Below, one piece after another: positions 49,601 to 57,739 of a DNA stretch of 64,000 nt (within the stretch, counting starts at the first letter, position 1; each line of letters begins with the position of its first letter). The stretch covers positions 6,513,725-6,577,724 of the forward strand of contig OZ017769.1 in NCBI GenBank assembly GCA_963969345.1, written 5' to 3'. The stretch comes from Turbatrix aceti. Lineage: Eukaryota > Nematoda > Chromadorea > Rhabditida > Panagrolaimidae. A program made the translations under genes and the position numbers. The notes below the pieces were generated by a model that worked only from the letters and a program-made list of their open reading frames with translations, ran no database searches and was not told the origin of the DNA.

Positions 49601-52600
49601 GTGAAAGCGAGTGTAGCCATTCTCACGAGCCTGAAAGCAATCAGACTTTGTTGCCTTTTTTTGCGAATCACCTTTCTTTCTTCCCATCATGTTTTGTGCA
49701 TTTTTAATCCAATTGATTGATAAAACATCGTTTGCAAAGAAAAAACAACATTTTGACGGATATCAGCGATGTTTTGTCTTCATAATCCCCAAGTCAATTC
49801 AAATCCCGTTCCCAGGGTCAAACCGGCTCTGAGGTGCCGCCGATGACAAGACTACGTCTTCCCGGGTACCCATCCCAGAAGCACGGATGCATGCAATCGT
49901 GCTTCTCATTTTTGTCATTACCCTTCCCGCAAACGAAATAAATAAATATGTATGTTCACGTCTTCGCTGCTGCTGTACGTACATCACCACCACCAACCAA
50001 CCACAAACAAACCGGTTCAATTTCATTTCTGTTGAAATGAAATGAACGAATATAATTTTTTAAATGAGCCCCAAAAACTTCACCTTGCTGACTGATGGCA
50101 TGCGCTGGGCGCATCTTTTGTTTTCTAACTGATTTGCAAAAGTAACTTGACTACCTACTAACGATAAAAACAGAAACACCCCAATTCATTTAGGAAGGGA
50201 CCCACCAAAATTAAACAAAAAAAATAAACAACATGGCCACTTACCAAACTTTCACCCGTCAGAGCCTCGAGCAATGCGATGAGGTTGAAGCCGTCCTGGA
50301 GGTCGACAAAGAGGTCGGTGACTTCGACTTTTGACTGAAAAAAAAACAATTTGCCATCAGATGCCATTTTTTTCTTCACGGCTGATTAAAATATCTTTTT
50401 TTTTAATTTTTACTGCACTTTTTGTATGGCTCTGTGATTCACAGGAATGCACTATCTCCTCTCCCCACGCAGAGTTGTGATTTTTACAACCCCGAAAGAA
50501 AAACGAACATCATCGAATCGACCCGCGTGCTCAAGCGCAAGCGCGGGCGATCGGCACCTTTTAGGGGGCTGCTTCGTCTTAAAAGTTGTTATTTGCGCGT
50601 CAAATGTTATCAGGAGTCAAAAAACTGTGATAACTGATAAGAAAAAATAAAAAAACAGTTGCACGTCATCGCCCCGGCCAGCGACATGCTAACGCTGCTG
50701 CTGGGCTGCTGGCGATCACTGATAGATGCTTCAAAGTTTACTTTTGTGGATCGATCAATGCATAAAAAAGCAAAAAAAGTCGCTAAATAGTTTGCATCAG
50801 AAAATAATTCAAATCATACAGGTAGCAGGTGATTGAGTGGATCGCTGCGTGTTTGTTTCTGTATACAAAAAAAAACAGGCATTCTACGCGTCAGTTAAAC
50901 CAAACGTTGCAATTTGTTATCGCGGGACACAAATCTTGGAAAAAACGGTACAGCGCACGCAAAAATCGTGATTTTGATACTTTTTTAGCGGGCAAGGTCA
51001 TTTACTAAACTTTGGCTTTTTGTCGCACGTTGCTACCTGTACTACCGTAAATATGCATTTACAACGTGTGGCACTCACCTTGCTCAGATGTTTGTTGACC
51101 CATTTGGTAAACGTCTTTTTCTGAACTGCGTCCCGTTCGTCTGAAAGAAAAAAATAGTCAATTATTCTGGAACGGGCATTTTAAATAAATTTAAATATTT
51201 TTTTTTTGATTCCGTGAATGTCCCTAGCCCTCTTTTTTTAACTGTTACCCTTAAATCGACTCCGGGCATCTTCAAACAACTGGAGAGATGACTTTCGATG
51301 TGTACCCAGTCTGTCGAAGACCTGCAGGTATGAGTCATCAGTGTCCTCCGTGGTACCCAGATCCATTACAACAGACAGCCTCCTTCTTTCCCGATCCAGA
51401 AAATAATATTTAGTACCACAAAATATCCAAGTATTCAAAAGGTGTAGAAAAAGAAATCGGTGTCGTCGAGCAAGCAAGCAAGCAAAAAAAGGCAGCTCGC
51501 TCACACAAAAGCCGAATATGAGAACAAATTTGTCCCTCACGCGAGAAACGACCCTGTGCGCACTGCAAACGACTGTCTGCTTATCAGTACTGACTGGGAA
51601 TAGCCTGCAGCATGCATCATCATCACCGCTACACGCCGAACGTCGTGATTTTGGTGATTAGGATACTTTTTGAGTGAGACGACCCGTGCCCCACCGACCG
51701 GTAGAATAACATTGATTCGGGTCGAAGAATTTTTCGGGTCTTATCACCAAGGCATTTAATCCGGTTGTAAAAAAAATAGAAAGGTCAATTTTTCGATTTT
51801 TGGAATAAAAGTATGTTTTTCAGACATTTTTGTGTATCATTTATCAATTTTTTTTAAATAATTATTTTGCATTTTTTTTCATAGCATGAACAAAAAAATT
51901 TTTAAAAATATTTTTAAAATGATAAAAATTTTTTTTTTATTAAAAGTAGGCGGCCTGATTTCTATGGCAGTTTGATTCTATGCTTATCAACCCTCTGCAA
52001 ACGAAGCATGACGCCCCGCTGACCAACGCACGATCCCAGGAATGTCGCTTTGCAAAAGTGAGCCTTTGCAATGACTAATTGACCCGTTTCAAGAGCGAGC
52101 ATTTGTTAGCCCAGAGACGAAGTGCAGTCGATTATCGGCTCGTTAGACCAATAAAACAAAACAAACGGTGGTCATCAATGCAAACAAAATGCGGCCAAAC
52201 GCCTTTTTTTTTGATCGAGCAAAGCAGGGAGACAAATCGATGATGGATCAGGATCAATCCATCGGCAGAAAAAAAGGGCAGGCACACTTCCCCGGCAAAA
52301 AAAATCTCCAATTCTTACCCTTGTAATGCGCCAAGCTGTTTTCGTATTGCTCGAGGCATTCGGTCTCGGGATCCATCGAGTAATACTCCGACGACGACTG
52401 CTCCTGTGGACTGTACAGCGGTACGCCGTTGCCATTGCTGACTATTGACGGGGAGTAGTGATATGCAGACATAATGGCGACGGCATTTACCTACACGGAA
52501 GAAATTCCAGGCATAAGACGATGACCAACACGCAAGTAATTAAGACCACGGAAGCAAGCGATTATTATAGATTGATTCCGCGCACCGGACCTGGCAGGAT

Positions 52601-55600
52601 GATGGGATAATAATATGCAATTGATCGCGTGTCATCTCTGTGGGTCAGAAAACTTGCGTAGACGGGTGTCAGAAAGTCAAAACTGATGGATTTACGCGCA
52701 ACACTCCAAAAATGGAAACCAAGTCGCATGCAACAAAAATTTGAGGCTCCTTTGCACAAGAAAACAAGAAAAATCGAAAAACAAGCAAGCACAAACGCGG
52801 TCACCAAAGGCAAACAAGACGACACCACGCAAAGGTATGCAAAGGGCGAATCCCTCCCTCCCTCGGCATCCATCCCAGCCCAGCTAGCGCGAAACGAAAC
52901 GAAAGACGCGCATGCACCCGCTTTTCGAAATTCTGTAAACGCGCCAACGATGGATGACCAAGAAACAAACCCAGCGAGCAGTGGCAAACAAAACGCGGTG
53001 TGGGTGACTCGGGGGATGACTAGCTGCGACGAGAGGAGGGAGAGATTACCAATTCCCCCTCTCTTCCTACGCGACACCGCCAAACCAAAAAAAAAAATTT
53101 TTTTTTTTTTGGGAAGAACGAAAAACGATTGCCGCCCTATTCTGACAGGTGCCGGCCGGCTGGTAGAAGGCAAAAAAAATCTATATCCCTCCAAACAAAT
53201 TGAATTCAATCACCAGACGACAATAAATAAATGCAGGCTGCGGAAGTAATGAAAACTATAATACGAAAAAAACGAACGGCTGAGCGCGATGCGGTGTGTC
53301 AAGGGGCGCCGAGGACAAAAAATACAAGGAAAACGGAAGCATTCACTTTTTCGACGGCCGTAGAAGGCGATGACGATGACCAGATAGCCGCAAAGGGGTC
53401 CACGCTGCATCCCGAGATTTTATGACTCAGGCCACGTCGGTTGTGTCGGTCGTCATCGTCGAAGTGGCCCAGGCCAGCGCAATAAACCGCGAACACAGCT
53501 GGGAGAAAGGCTCTTTTTCGCAATAAGCACATAAATCAGGGGACCTTGAAGCAGCTAACTTTTCGATCAATGCGCGCACTGCTCGCGGCAGAGGCTTTGA
53601 ACAAAAAGTCAAAACCATTTGCAAAAACGCAAAAAAACTATTTAGATAAATACTCGAACGCATCTGATACGCATTACGGCGCGTTGACCAATGCAAACGG
53701 AGGCGGGGGGGGGGGACAACGATTGGGAGGCGAGATTGCAGCAATACGGGCTGGGCTGCAGGTAATACCCCCAACTAAAAAAACTCGCTCGCGCAACCTA
53801 CGCACAGGTAAGTCAGGTAAGTTATAGTCATGCGTTCGTTCGATATGTATTACGGCCGAGAACAGCCATAAAGATGGAGGACTGGGGAAATTGCGATTCA
53901 CCGGGCCAAACAGGTAAGGCAACAAAACTTGCCCCAGATTTAATACAAAAAACGACGGGCGTACGTCATTGAATGAAATCTGTGCAACTGCAGTTGACCC
54001 CGAGGCTAGCCATCGGCGGGGATTGCAAAGCAAAGAAAAGAAAAGCAAATTGCAAAGACGCCCAATTATACCAATTATTGATCAAAAACGAATACAAAGG
54101 TGACAGCTGTAAGCGCTCCCATCAGGGGTGGTCAAACGACGAGGTTTGGATTGAGAAGTTCGCAAACAACGCCTGTCATGAATAAAACTGAAAAATTGAC
54201 AGGAACACCCTCAAAACCCTCAACGCAGGCCAATTAATTTGCCCAAAACTCGCTCGTTCGCTCGCAAGTACCTGTGCACTGACTGCGCAGCGGCAGCGAC
54301 GGTGGCGGTGGCGCCACGATTTGGCCGACCCGGAACGATCGATGGATGGATACGATGACCCCTATGTGTGAGAGCGGCACGAGACAGGTCGCGGTCACCG
54401 GTCACCGCTAAACGGAGACAGCGGAGAGGGGCAAAGGTCGGTCGCGCGGGGTGAAGCCGGGTCTCACACCCAGGACTCAAGCGCAAACCGCTCGATGCGG
54501 GCAAAGTGGCACTCAGAAGAGAGTCTTCGTTGTTAATAGGCGCGAATAATCGAATTATCATCAATGAACAACGCCAAGTGAGGAGTTGCACCTCCCAGAG
54601 CCGCCCGCTGTGACCTTCATTTCATTTCCGCCCGATGCAGCAAGTAAATCGACCGTTCACAGCTCCAAAAAAAACCTCCCCTCGCGCAGGCAAAAGTGAA
54701 ATAGCCGATCCTATCGATTTTGCACCACTTTGACCCTCGCTCAGTCAGGAAAAAAACGAGGAAAAGGGAAAACAGCAGCCAGAGGCTAATACAACTATGA
54801 TTAACAAAACAAAAAAAAAAGTTAACTGCAATGACAGGACAGCCAACAAGCGCGCAAGCGTACTACAAAGCAACAAGCGCGGGAGGGAGCGGTGAGGTGA
54901 GGTGAGGTGATGGATGACTGTGTCGAATTGCGTTACATCCATCATTGCGCACGCACCTAGGAAATATTTATGTGAGCACAGAGTGAGTGACCCGCCGAAC
55001 ACTTCACAGAGGAGTAGGAGTAGGAGTTGCGATTCACAAAAAAAAAATAATTCTTAGACGGCAGGGCAGGCAAAAACAAACTGCAAATCAGAAAAACTCT
55101 TATGTTTGAGGGCGTTATCGGGAAGTGTTTGTTGGTGGTGGTCACCCGGTGCTCCCTCCGCATGATCCGCCTTAGGCGAACAATAAGACTCTTCGACCGG
55201 GAGAAAGAGGCTCACAAAAACAAGAAAAACGAAAGAAAACCCGTCACCAATGTTAGCAAATCAGATTTGGGATGAAAGCATAGTCACCAAGTTGCGCCCG
55301 ATAATCCCATCTTCTGTAGAAAAAAAATCAGTTTTTTCTGCTATTTTTCGTACGAAACGGAAAGAATGGGATCACTTGATGCAAAAGATTCAAAGCAAAA
55401 ACATTGACAAGGTTGAAATCATAAAAAAACTTGTTCCAACCTTTCACAACGGTTAAAACAGCACAAATGCGCAGGTCGATAGGGCACAGGTCGACAAATA
55501 GACAAAAATCAACCCCAGTGCAGTCATTTGCCTAACGAACGTAGCCCTTCTAAACACTCTAACTCGTTTCCCCAAAAAACTACATCGTAACCCATAAAAA

Positions 55601-56587
55601 ATGTGATACTTCGTGCAAAAAAAAGCAACTTTTAAAAAAATCTACGGTTTTCGTACAGTAAAAACGATAACAAAAAAAAGTACCTGCGATCTTGAGAACG
55701 ATGCGATCGTGCGGGTCGAGTCCGTATCGGTCAAGAGGCTGCGTCTTAATCCACGTCTCTACCTCGATGGATGATTCCTCGTAGCGCTCCTCGTACGTCG
55801 TGATTGGATCTCCCGGCAGTCGGACTGGCCTCGATACAGATGGCGGAGTTGACCCGGATCTCAGAGTCGACGATCTGCCAGGACGATAATCATTTGATTC
55901 CGAATTATCCATAATAACGCTGAAAATACAGCACTTTTTTAAAAAATGCCTAAGAGTGGGAAACAAGCGCAAGAGGGGCCTAAAGCGCAAACACCAAAGG
56001 CGGACGAGACGGACTACGCCAAATCCTAGTCCACAGTGAGGAAGCTAACTCGTCGGGTCGTAAACGAACCGTCTGTGCAAAAAAAGGACTACAAAAAAGA
56101 TTAACCCAGAAAAGTAAGTAAAAAAGGAAGTTTTTTGAAAGTGAACCGAACACAAATGAAAGAGTGGTCTTCAAACGAAAGTCCAAAATTCGTTTGAAGA
56201 GTTCTTGTTTTGGCTTTTCGCGCGACAATTTTGGTTTTGAAAGTTTTGTTTTTCAAGAAAGACGAAACTTACGGCGCAAAGAGGACTTCTCGTGGAGCAC
56301 TGCTCCGTGTGGCATAACCGTAACCGCCGTGGGAAGTCGTTGGTTGTGTGTATCTAGGCGGGGACGTTGTTCGGAGGGATTCTGTTGACCTGCAACACTG
56401 TTGTTTATTGTTTATTCCAGAAAATTGAAAACGACTGGACAACTCACACAACGTCATCTACGACGTCGAAAGTGGTCGTTCGGACGGCGGGACGCGACTG
56501 AGACGGCGCCCGTCGCCAGAATTGGAGCGATGTGGCCGAGAACGAGATGAAGGGGAGACGCCGTCGGCGACCGGGTGTTGGCTGCAT
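19025..56587 (-). CDS. vab-10: Spectraplakin, long form B (spectrin repeats, EF-GAS2 end), 5184 aa
   Basis: Giant cytoskeletal linker of the VAB-10/Shot/MACF1/dystonin family. Exons: 56448-56587, 56273-56389, 55684-55919, 51079-51140, 50245-50334, 49553-49630, 49248-49478, 45186-45371, 44941-45129, 43832-44179, 43320-43588, 42972-43266, 42680-42925, 40551-42019, 39940-40498, then 30653-30984, 27853-30267, 25721-27805, 25573-25665, 25318-25510, 24176-25270, 20043-24122, 19730-19984, 19392-19644 and 19025-19263. Every junction keeps phase, and the sum is 15555 nt. Domain order is N-terminal extension, CH1-CH2 actin-binding domain, plakin domain with SH3, about thirty spectrin repeats, two EF-hands, GAS2 (microtubule binding) and SxIP tail. 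From family knowledge this form links F-actin to microtubules. The B route skips the two A-specific exons (37944-38297 and 31807-37821). Uncertainty is mainly in the 5' exons. Confidence 0.9.
19730..20300 (-). CDS. vab-10: Spectraplakin EF-hand pair and GAS2 domain
   Basis: The EF-hands are encoded at the 3' end of the 20043-24122 exon. EF1 has the loop [12 protein letters not shown] and the following [13 protein letters not shown] block shared with MACF1. EF2 reads [13 protein letters not shown], one residue shorter than the canonical 12-residue loop. The next exon, 19730-19984, encodes the GAS2-related domain: [24 protein letters not shown] and FLEKHDPCR, which bind microtubules in this family. 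The exon junction is phase 0 (DPKK to LQVPR). Confidence 0.88.
20043..30984 (-). CDS. vab-10: Spectraplakin B-specific spectrin-repeat rod
   Basis: Seven exons (30653-30984, 27853-30267, 25721-27805, 25573-25665, 25318-25510, 24176-25270, 20043-24122) encode about 3430 residues of almost continuous helical, Leu/Glu/Lys/Asp-rich sequence. The spacing of recurrent W (for example LDWI, AWLDDVE, WLDGVL) is near 110 residues, giving roughly thirty spectrin repeats. The rod is a flexible spacer between the actin- and microtubule-binding ends. Introns are 42-58 nt except 30268-30652 (385 nt). The largest exon is 4080 nt and also carries the EF-hands at its 3' end. Confidence 0.9.
30985..31806 (-). 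other. Form A 3' UTR and the region before the first B-specific exon
   Basis: Downstream of the form A stop codon and upstream of the acceptor (CTTTAG) of the first spectrin exon. It holds minus-strand AATAAA at 31200-31205 and a triplet-rich tract (GTT/TGG) at about 31035-31090. In form B transcripts the whole block is intronic. Confidence 0.5.
31807..37821 (-). CDS. vab-10: Single 6-kb exon of plectin-type repeats (form A specific)
   Basis: One uninterrupted frame of 2005 codons. It is made of degenerate units of about 38 residues containing a core like LTLLEAI..GLID followed by a turn with DP.TG. By eye about fifty cores can be traced, for example [39 protein letters not shown] and [13 protein letters not shown]. 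They are broken by linkers such as a QAGPTIEEK...VKRVRR stretch and a Pro/Ala-rich segment near 34150-34230. The C-terminus is Ser/Thr/Tyr-rich ([11 protein letters not shown]). In the plakin family such repeats bind intermediate filaments. The exon enters in phase 0 after TTTTTAG. Confidence 0.92.
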   Translation of the reverse strand, partial: EPVLNIATGLTAVFPGDDADEFDVLGELPDRAHIAEHEDEMQTYQEETVTKTQFYEMEGKLHKQTGEILTFVEAIRQGLLDLSNGGEFFDILSGSRISLEKAAELGYINENVNDILNSHLGIRHPETGDQLTLLEAIQIGLYDPDNRQLRDIHTGEIIPLEDSRKIVDIQTQQKLIKQGILKLPPITLESAIQQNIINTETGEFTGKYSGVIPLQDALYNGYIQLAPNQVPTIAITLSDAIADNFIDANSGEFHDRNSDDKFTLREAFSSNLKLLNEGVREIINTSTNERITPHAAYLKHALNSREGNFQDLRTRQKLTLQQAYSNGYISKPLTLTEASERDLLDTANRFVDKGTKNRYTLLEAVAHGIIDSEVRHIVDPDEKEVISISEALERGLLDPQGRIQLPSQKQVLNLREAVADGLLTKRAHHSIFDVKGIKNTKTGLNLSFNEAVEIGALVVPAERVVDLATGQGTLLSQATARIVDPTLRDLLTAPIGIKEAGTELSLIRAVSKGLVDPTKGVIVSAGRELSPREAYVQGLISLRGAIRLTALFDVHPSLMTPIKKREQRRRIRRPGQPEPVVGQDQIKITLAEAMRQGLIDSRTQRFRQGNTDISLHEALDQGLIDPASEWIIPNRHSQAGPTIEEKTQETVTETSQQLAPKIYPDKQLEENVSTVKRVRRTETSAVGGPGGVSVYRAITGGKGTIEVPAEGYNVREAERRGIVDLATGVVAPPGTNKQLTLEDGFTLGILNPDSVNVKDPKSGRTVNAKEAFESKVLDRNGSVEVRGRKLTFQEAVDERIVHLVAEPPATQGSVGKKVIQFSSGTGPVMSFRPVGQAQIEEFESSWTFDSSLGILVDATNGARLSIEAALRSGRLTPDDLRVQDALSGREMTFEEAEKWGIIDTRGNYYLDKSNNQRLSFTDAAKQHRIYPTGGVPENASDAVHTTVKVQTRSQVAKKEAVNVSAGALEHSVTSLIQGNRFDSATGKFSHPDAEDELTLKQLIVKGFLNPYAITVVDKRGNRELKLLDAIEERIVDDVAGTVLDTATGRNVDFRLALAQGLLREALPDTLESSLISGRLDYTTGEHIGNDGRIRALHDAISENVVDGNSIHVRDPATGEQISYGDAVQRRVIDPVRGVVHNQRTQESTPFSQALTSGVITASGTNGHGPGSHRVVEQTLQLTPFASEPPSHRQSGSSFVRSQVNLFERAPDAPAPPAPSYPQPSQAVVPAAARGGSNVERLVDLGAGNPVKVRVIRGDDGVEKGEYVDPNTGMKFTIQLNGDPFVTQTTTTVKSSSTVDSIDHEPYVQFVGIDKVKDARTGRIMSVADAQRMGLIRVDKKGKETTKCFSVFRSNIQLAVNSGVIDGNNEKISLQEGIRQGIIDIRNLKYIHPKTREAVDLSRAANNGVLDVTLAETLPKGVIHPVNNEKISVQRAVELGIINPNTGEVRNPFTNEKLSWIDLVKPVYASLAMEGVYDPSKGYGVPIAHALNEGLLDINTSQYHNTLTGDRLSLNDAGAKGLIDSGTLRILSEPLLTDYRTNRKINLLEAVASGIIDPRAQTVQVTDSKILSVNKAIEEGVIPREVGDRLRRVEKLTFAEALGKGIIDVVQDIFIDPDSGKTLSISEAVRQGLIDSVEGIENGDHSNLSKVIRNDTFDERSGRVRDPKTGMFLTFRAAVDQGVIDPDSLIHDVESGHTITIREALTKQVVDNDGKYTDPRSKSKITLAEAERIGHIALIASPMQAAQAVTEAVKRREAEGFKFRLDSVDDDRRQSRPKFRDEATVIRLTPQRVEPGLSARFRSSVSDDPKRSFVDDALKVADLQHDFLAKVEAAGVNVDDKMLENPATLTNVSLREAIESGLLDVTTNEIVHPQSGRHYSIPKAAHMRLLNPDTARSVLEALNLPLDELNQLIPPAGSASGSAPVVTSYHYSSTTEEVPSSSSRPVSGIIEEARKSFNREINWKGDAAELRAPGGSTQVHTFVSPDGTTTSTKTTSYNYSSSSNQ
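31807..56587 (-). CDS. vab-10: Spectraplakin, form A (plectin-repeat end), 3627 aa
   Basis: Shares the first fifteen exons with form B (4515 nt, 1505 codons), then splices in phase 0 from the donor at 39939 to 37944-38297 and on to 31807-37821, which carries its own stop codon. It therefore has the actin-binding and plakin domains plus plectin-type repeats but no spectrin rod, EF-hands or GAS2 domain. This matches the VAB-10A/VAB-10B split known in C. elegans, where form A works at epidermal attachment structures; that role here is inferred. The 3' UTR would lie between 31806 and about 31190, with AATAAA on the minus strand at 31200-31205. Confidence 0.85.
37944..38297 (-). CDS. vab-10: ER-rich charged helix exon (form A specific)
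   Basis: A 118-codon exon, phase 0 at both ends (TTACAG acceptor, GTTTG donor). The product is almost entirely Glu, Arg, Asp and Ala. The first half has two copies of a unit [18 protein letters not shown], the second half is repeats of EERRRRE. This i to i+4 charge pattern is that expected for a stable single alpha helix (ER/K helix). It sits between the plakin domain and the plectin repeats and probably acts as a rigid spacer. Confidence 0.85.
38298..39939 (-). other. 1.64-kb intron between plakin and form A exons
   Basis: AT-rich with many A and T homopolymers; no coding exon is supported. Short minus-strand open frames near 38704-38946 and 39019-39258 lack splice context. The upstream donor (GTCAG at 39935-39939) is the branch point of the A/B choice, so regulatory elements for splicing may lie here. 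Confidence 0.45.
39940..44179 (-). CDS. vab-10: Spectraplakin plakin domain with SH3 insert (shared exons)
   Basis: Six exons (43832-44179, 43320-43588, 42972-43266, 42680-42925, 40551-42019, 39940-40498). Recognisable landmarks include [14 protein letters not shown] across a junction whose true donor is CA|GTGGG. The atypical plakin SH3 ([15 protein letters not shown], here [11 protein letters not shown]...[11 protein letters not shown]) is in the 40551-42019 exon, and a Trp-rich helical bundle region surrounds it. Plakin domains bind membrane receptors and junction proteins. The last exon ends in phase 0 (KRKQQ), allowing either form A or form B continuation. Intron 42020-42679 is 660 nt without other features. 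Confidence 0.9.
44180..44940 (-). other. Intron between CH2 and plakin exons
   Basis: 761 nt, AT-rich, no extra exon supported. The bordering sequences (PNIDEVSK then [11 protein letters not shown]) read as a continuous plakin protein. Confidence 0.5.
44941..51140 (-). CDS. vab-10: Spectraplakin actin-binding domain, CH1-CH2 (shared exons)
   Basis: Exons 51079-51140, 50245-50334, 49553-49630, 49248-49478 (CH1 and linker) and 45186-45371, 44941-45129 (CH2). CH1 shows [36 protein letters not shown] and [20 protein letters not shown]2 shows [32 protein letters not shown] and [12 protein letters not shown]. These are hallmark motifs of plakin calponin-homology pairs, which bind F-actin. The CH1-CH2 linker in 49248-49478 is unusually long and Ser/Thr/Ala-rich. 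All joints are phase 0 except the first, which is phase 1. Confidence 0.92.
45372..47213 (-). other. Intron upstream of CH2
   Basis: 1.84 kb in transcripts starting at the 47.7-kb exon, 3.9 kb in longer ones. It contains GGCTGG/CAGCAG and TTTCC simple repeats and poly-purine tracts; no coding exon is supported. Confidence 0.45.
47214..47705 (-). CDS. vab-10: Candidate alternative first exon: CH1-less, possibly membrane-anchored form
   Basis: From the ATG at 47705 the exon encodes 164 residues ending at a donor CAG|GTGAGT (phase 0), which matches the phase-0 acceptor of the first CH2 exon (45371). The sequence is Ser/Tyr/Gly/Asn-rich with a basic patch ([17 protein letters not shown]) before the junction. 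The frame stays open upstream to 48371. A 17-residue hydrophobic run ending at the MFK start ([12 protein letters not shown]) would become a transmembrane segment if translation began farther upstream. Dystonin isoform 2 has a membrane-spanning N-terminus, so such a form is plausible. Which start is used cannot be decided from sequence. Confidence 0.5.
47706..49247 (-). other. Open frame and GC-rich region upstream of the 47.7-kb exon
   Basis: The minus-strand frame of the 47214-47705 exon continues without stop to 48371 through low-complexity His/Gln/Arg-rich sequence. It may be 5' UTR and promoter of the short form, or part of its coding sequence. 48380-49247 is intronic for long forms with no supported exon. 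Confidence 0.35.
49631..51078 (-). other. Two long introns within CH1
   Basis: Introns 49631-50244 and 50335-51078 flank the 90-nt exon. They are AT-rich. No other exon is supported. The second contains several purine-pyrimidine tracts only. Confidence 0.5.
51249..51366 (-). CDS. vab-10: Candidate alternative first exon (MDLGTTED...)
   Basis: The ATG at 51366 opens 39 codons plus one base ending at AAGG|GTAAC, phase 1, which matches the phase-1 acceptor at 51140 to give ...[15 protein letters not shown]. No acceptor is evident just before the ATG, so I read it as a transcription-start exon. A more upstream ATG in the same frame exists but adds a Phe/Leu-rich stretch of low credibility. Confidence 0.5.
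51367..52318 (-). other. Intron or promoter between alternative first exons
   Basis: AT-rich, with T and A homopolymers around 51780-51950. No exon supported. It would include the promoter of the 51.4-kb start. Confidence 0.4.
52319..52472 (-). CDS. vab-10: Candidate alternative first exon (MSAYHYS...)
   Basis: The ATG at 52472 opens 51 codons plus one base ending at AAGG|GTAAG (phase 1), giving ...[16 protein letters not shown] when joined to 51079-51140. The short polar, Ser/Tyr-rich N-terminus before DERD resembles alternative plakin N-termini. The strong donor and natural join argue for a real exon. Confidence 0.65.
52473..55683 (-). other. Large 5' intron of the spectraplakin gene
   Basis: About 3.2 kb of intron or alternative-promoter DNA. 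Simple repeats include GGTGA tandem copies at 54893-54912 and AGGAGT copies at 55011-55026, with A/T homopolymers near 53090-53110. A 214-codon minus-strand frame at 52565-53209 is low-complexity and lacks splice context. No gene is supported. Confidence 0.45.
55684..56587 (-). CDS. vab-10: Spectraplakin distal first exons (MQPTPG...)
   Basis: Exons 56448-56587, 56273-56389 and 55684-55919 join in phase 2, then leave in phase 1 to give ...[17 protein letters not shown], like plectin- and dystonin-type N-termini. The first exon is Arg-rich ([10 protein letters not shown]), the rest Ser/Pro/Thr-rich and probably disordered. The MDNSES Met inside exon 3 is a possible alternative start. The ordered phases across three introns give good support, though the first ATG is uncertain. 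Confidence 0.65.
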
Positions 56588-57739
56588 GGCGTTTAATCAG
56601 GGCATGGCACGGACTCGCCTGAGGCGGCAGTGATGAAAAAAAGCTCTGCAAAAAAAAAAGTGGGTTGGTTTCGGAAGAGTTCGGCCGAGAGGGCCAGTCA
56701 CAAAAAAAGCGCTTGACGAATGGTCGGGCGGTGGGAAGAGGCGGCGGCGGTGGTGGTGCGGAGCAACCAACGCCTCTGGATGCTGGATGACTGGGCGCCG
56801 ACACAGTCGCCACCGCCACCGCCGGTGCTCCAGCTGCCAGCCAGCCAACACGCGCGCGCAGGTGAGTCAAGTGGACTTGAGTCGAGAGCGGAGAGGGCAC
56901 ATATGCTCTGCACACGCGTACGCGTGCGTTCCCGTCAGTGTCCGATCAATTTTCAATTTTCGCGGACACGGAGATGGAGATTTCGACGCGGTGTGAGTGA
57001 CTTGACTCCATCCCCCCCCCCCACCACCACGCAGCAGACTCATGCTCATGGCTGCCCCCCTCGAAATAAACGCGCCGCGCAGGCTGTCCTGTCCTGTCAG
57101 TCAGTCACTCGCCTAATAACCCCAACCCCCAACCCGATCCTTTGTGCTGACTGACTGACTGACCATGAAAGTGGCGTGGCGGTGGTGGTGGCAATAGTGA
57201 CCACGGTAGTTTGCAAATGGGATTGCGACGGATCACTGGCCACCTCCACCTCCACCTCTTCACCTCCGCGTCCACACAACTCCTGCGGCTTCGTACTCAC
57301 CTTTGAGAAGGCGTTCTGTTCTGCCCTGCCCGGAAGAGGCGCGCTCGATCGTTCCTTTTTCGCTTCTTCACTCCCGCCGACAGGTGAGTCACCTGCTGGC
57401 CTTAAGGCTCGCTAAGACTGCTAACTCGCGTATACAACCGGCCCGCACCTTACAAGTCCGGCGGACGGACTTTACGGCCCCTGGATGATGCACGTGTTTC
57501 TCAAAAAGACAGTTTTTCGACTTTTCCGAGGCGGTTCGAAGCAGAGCAGCCGCGCGACTAAACAGATTAGGCAGATGAGTTCGTCGCGCACGTATGTATA
57601 TTTACGTGGAGCCGTCAACAAAGTCGTCAGAGCAGAAAAACAGCATAAAGGATCCCAAATAAGCGTTTCTGCGCCGTTTGCATTCGCACAACAAATATTT
57701 ATATTTATTAGCCTGATTTATTTAAAAAACAAAAAAAAA
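56588..57739. other. Intergenic region upstream of the spectraplakin gene
   Basis: It holds the 5' flank and probable promoter of the distal start, GC-rich near 56700-57060, and the 3' UTR of the CoA-transferase gene. A minus-strand TAATAAAT (57707-57714) lies about 30 nt past the CoA-transferase stop and is a probable poly(A) signal. No further exon is supported. Confidence 0.45.

Noticed and set aside
52565..53209. 214-codon minus-strand frame within the 5' intron
   Set aside because: Phe/Lys/Ser-rich low-complexity sequence with homopolymer runs, no plausible donor or acceptor and no domain.
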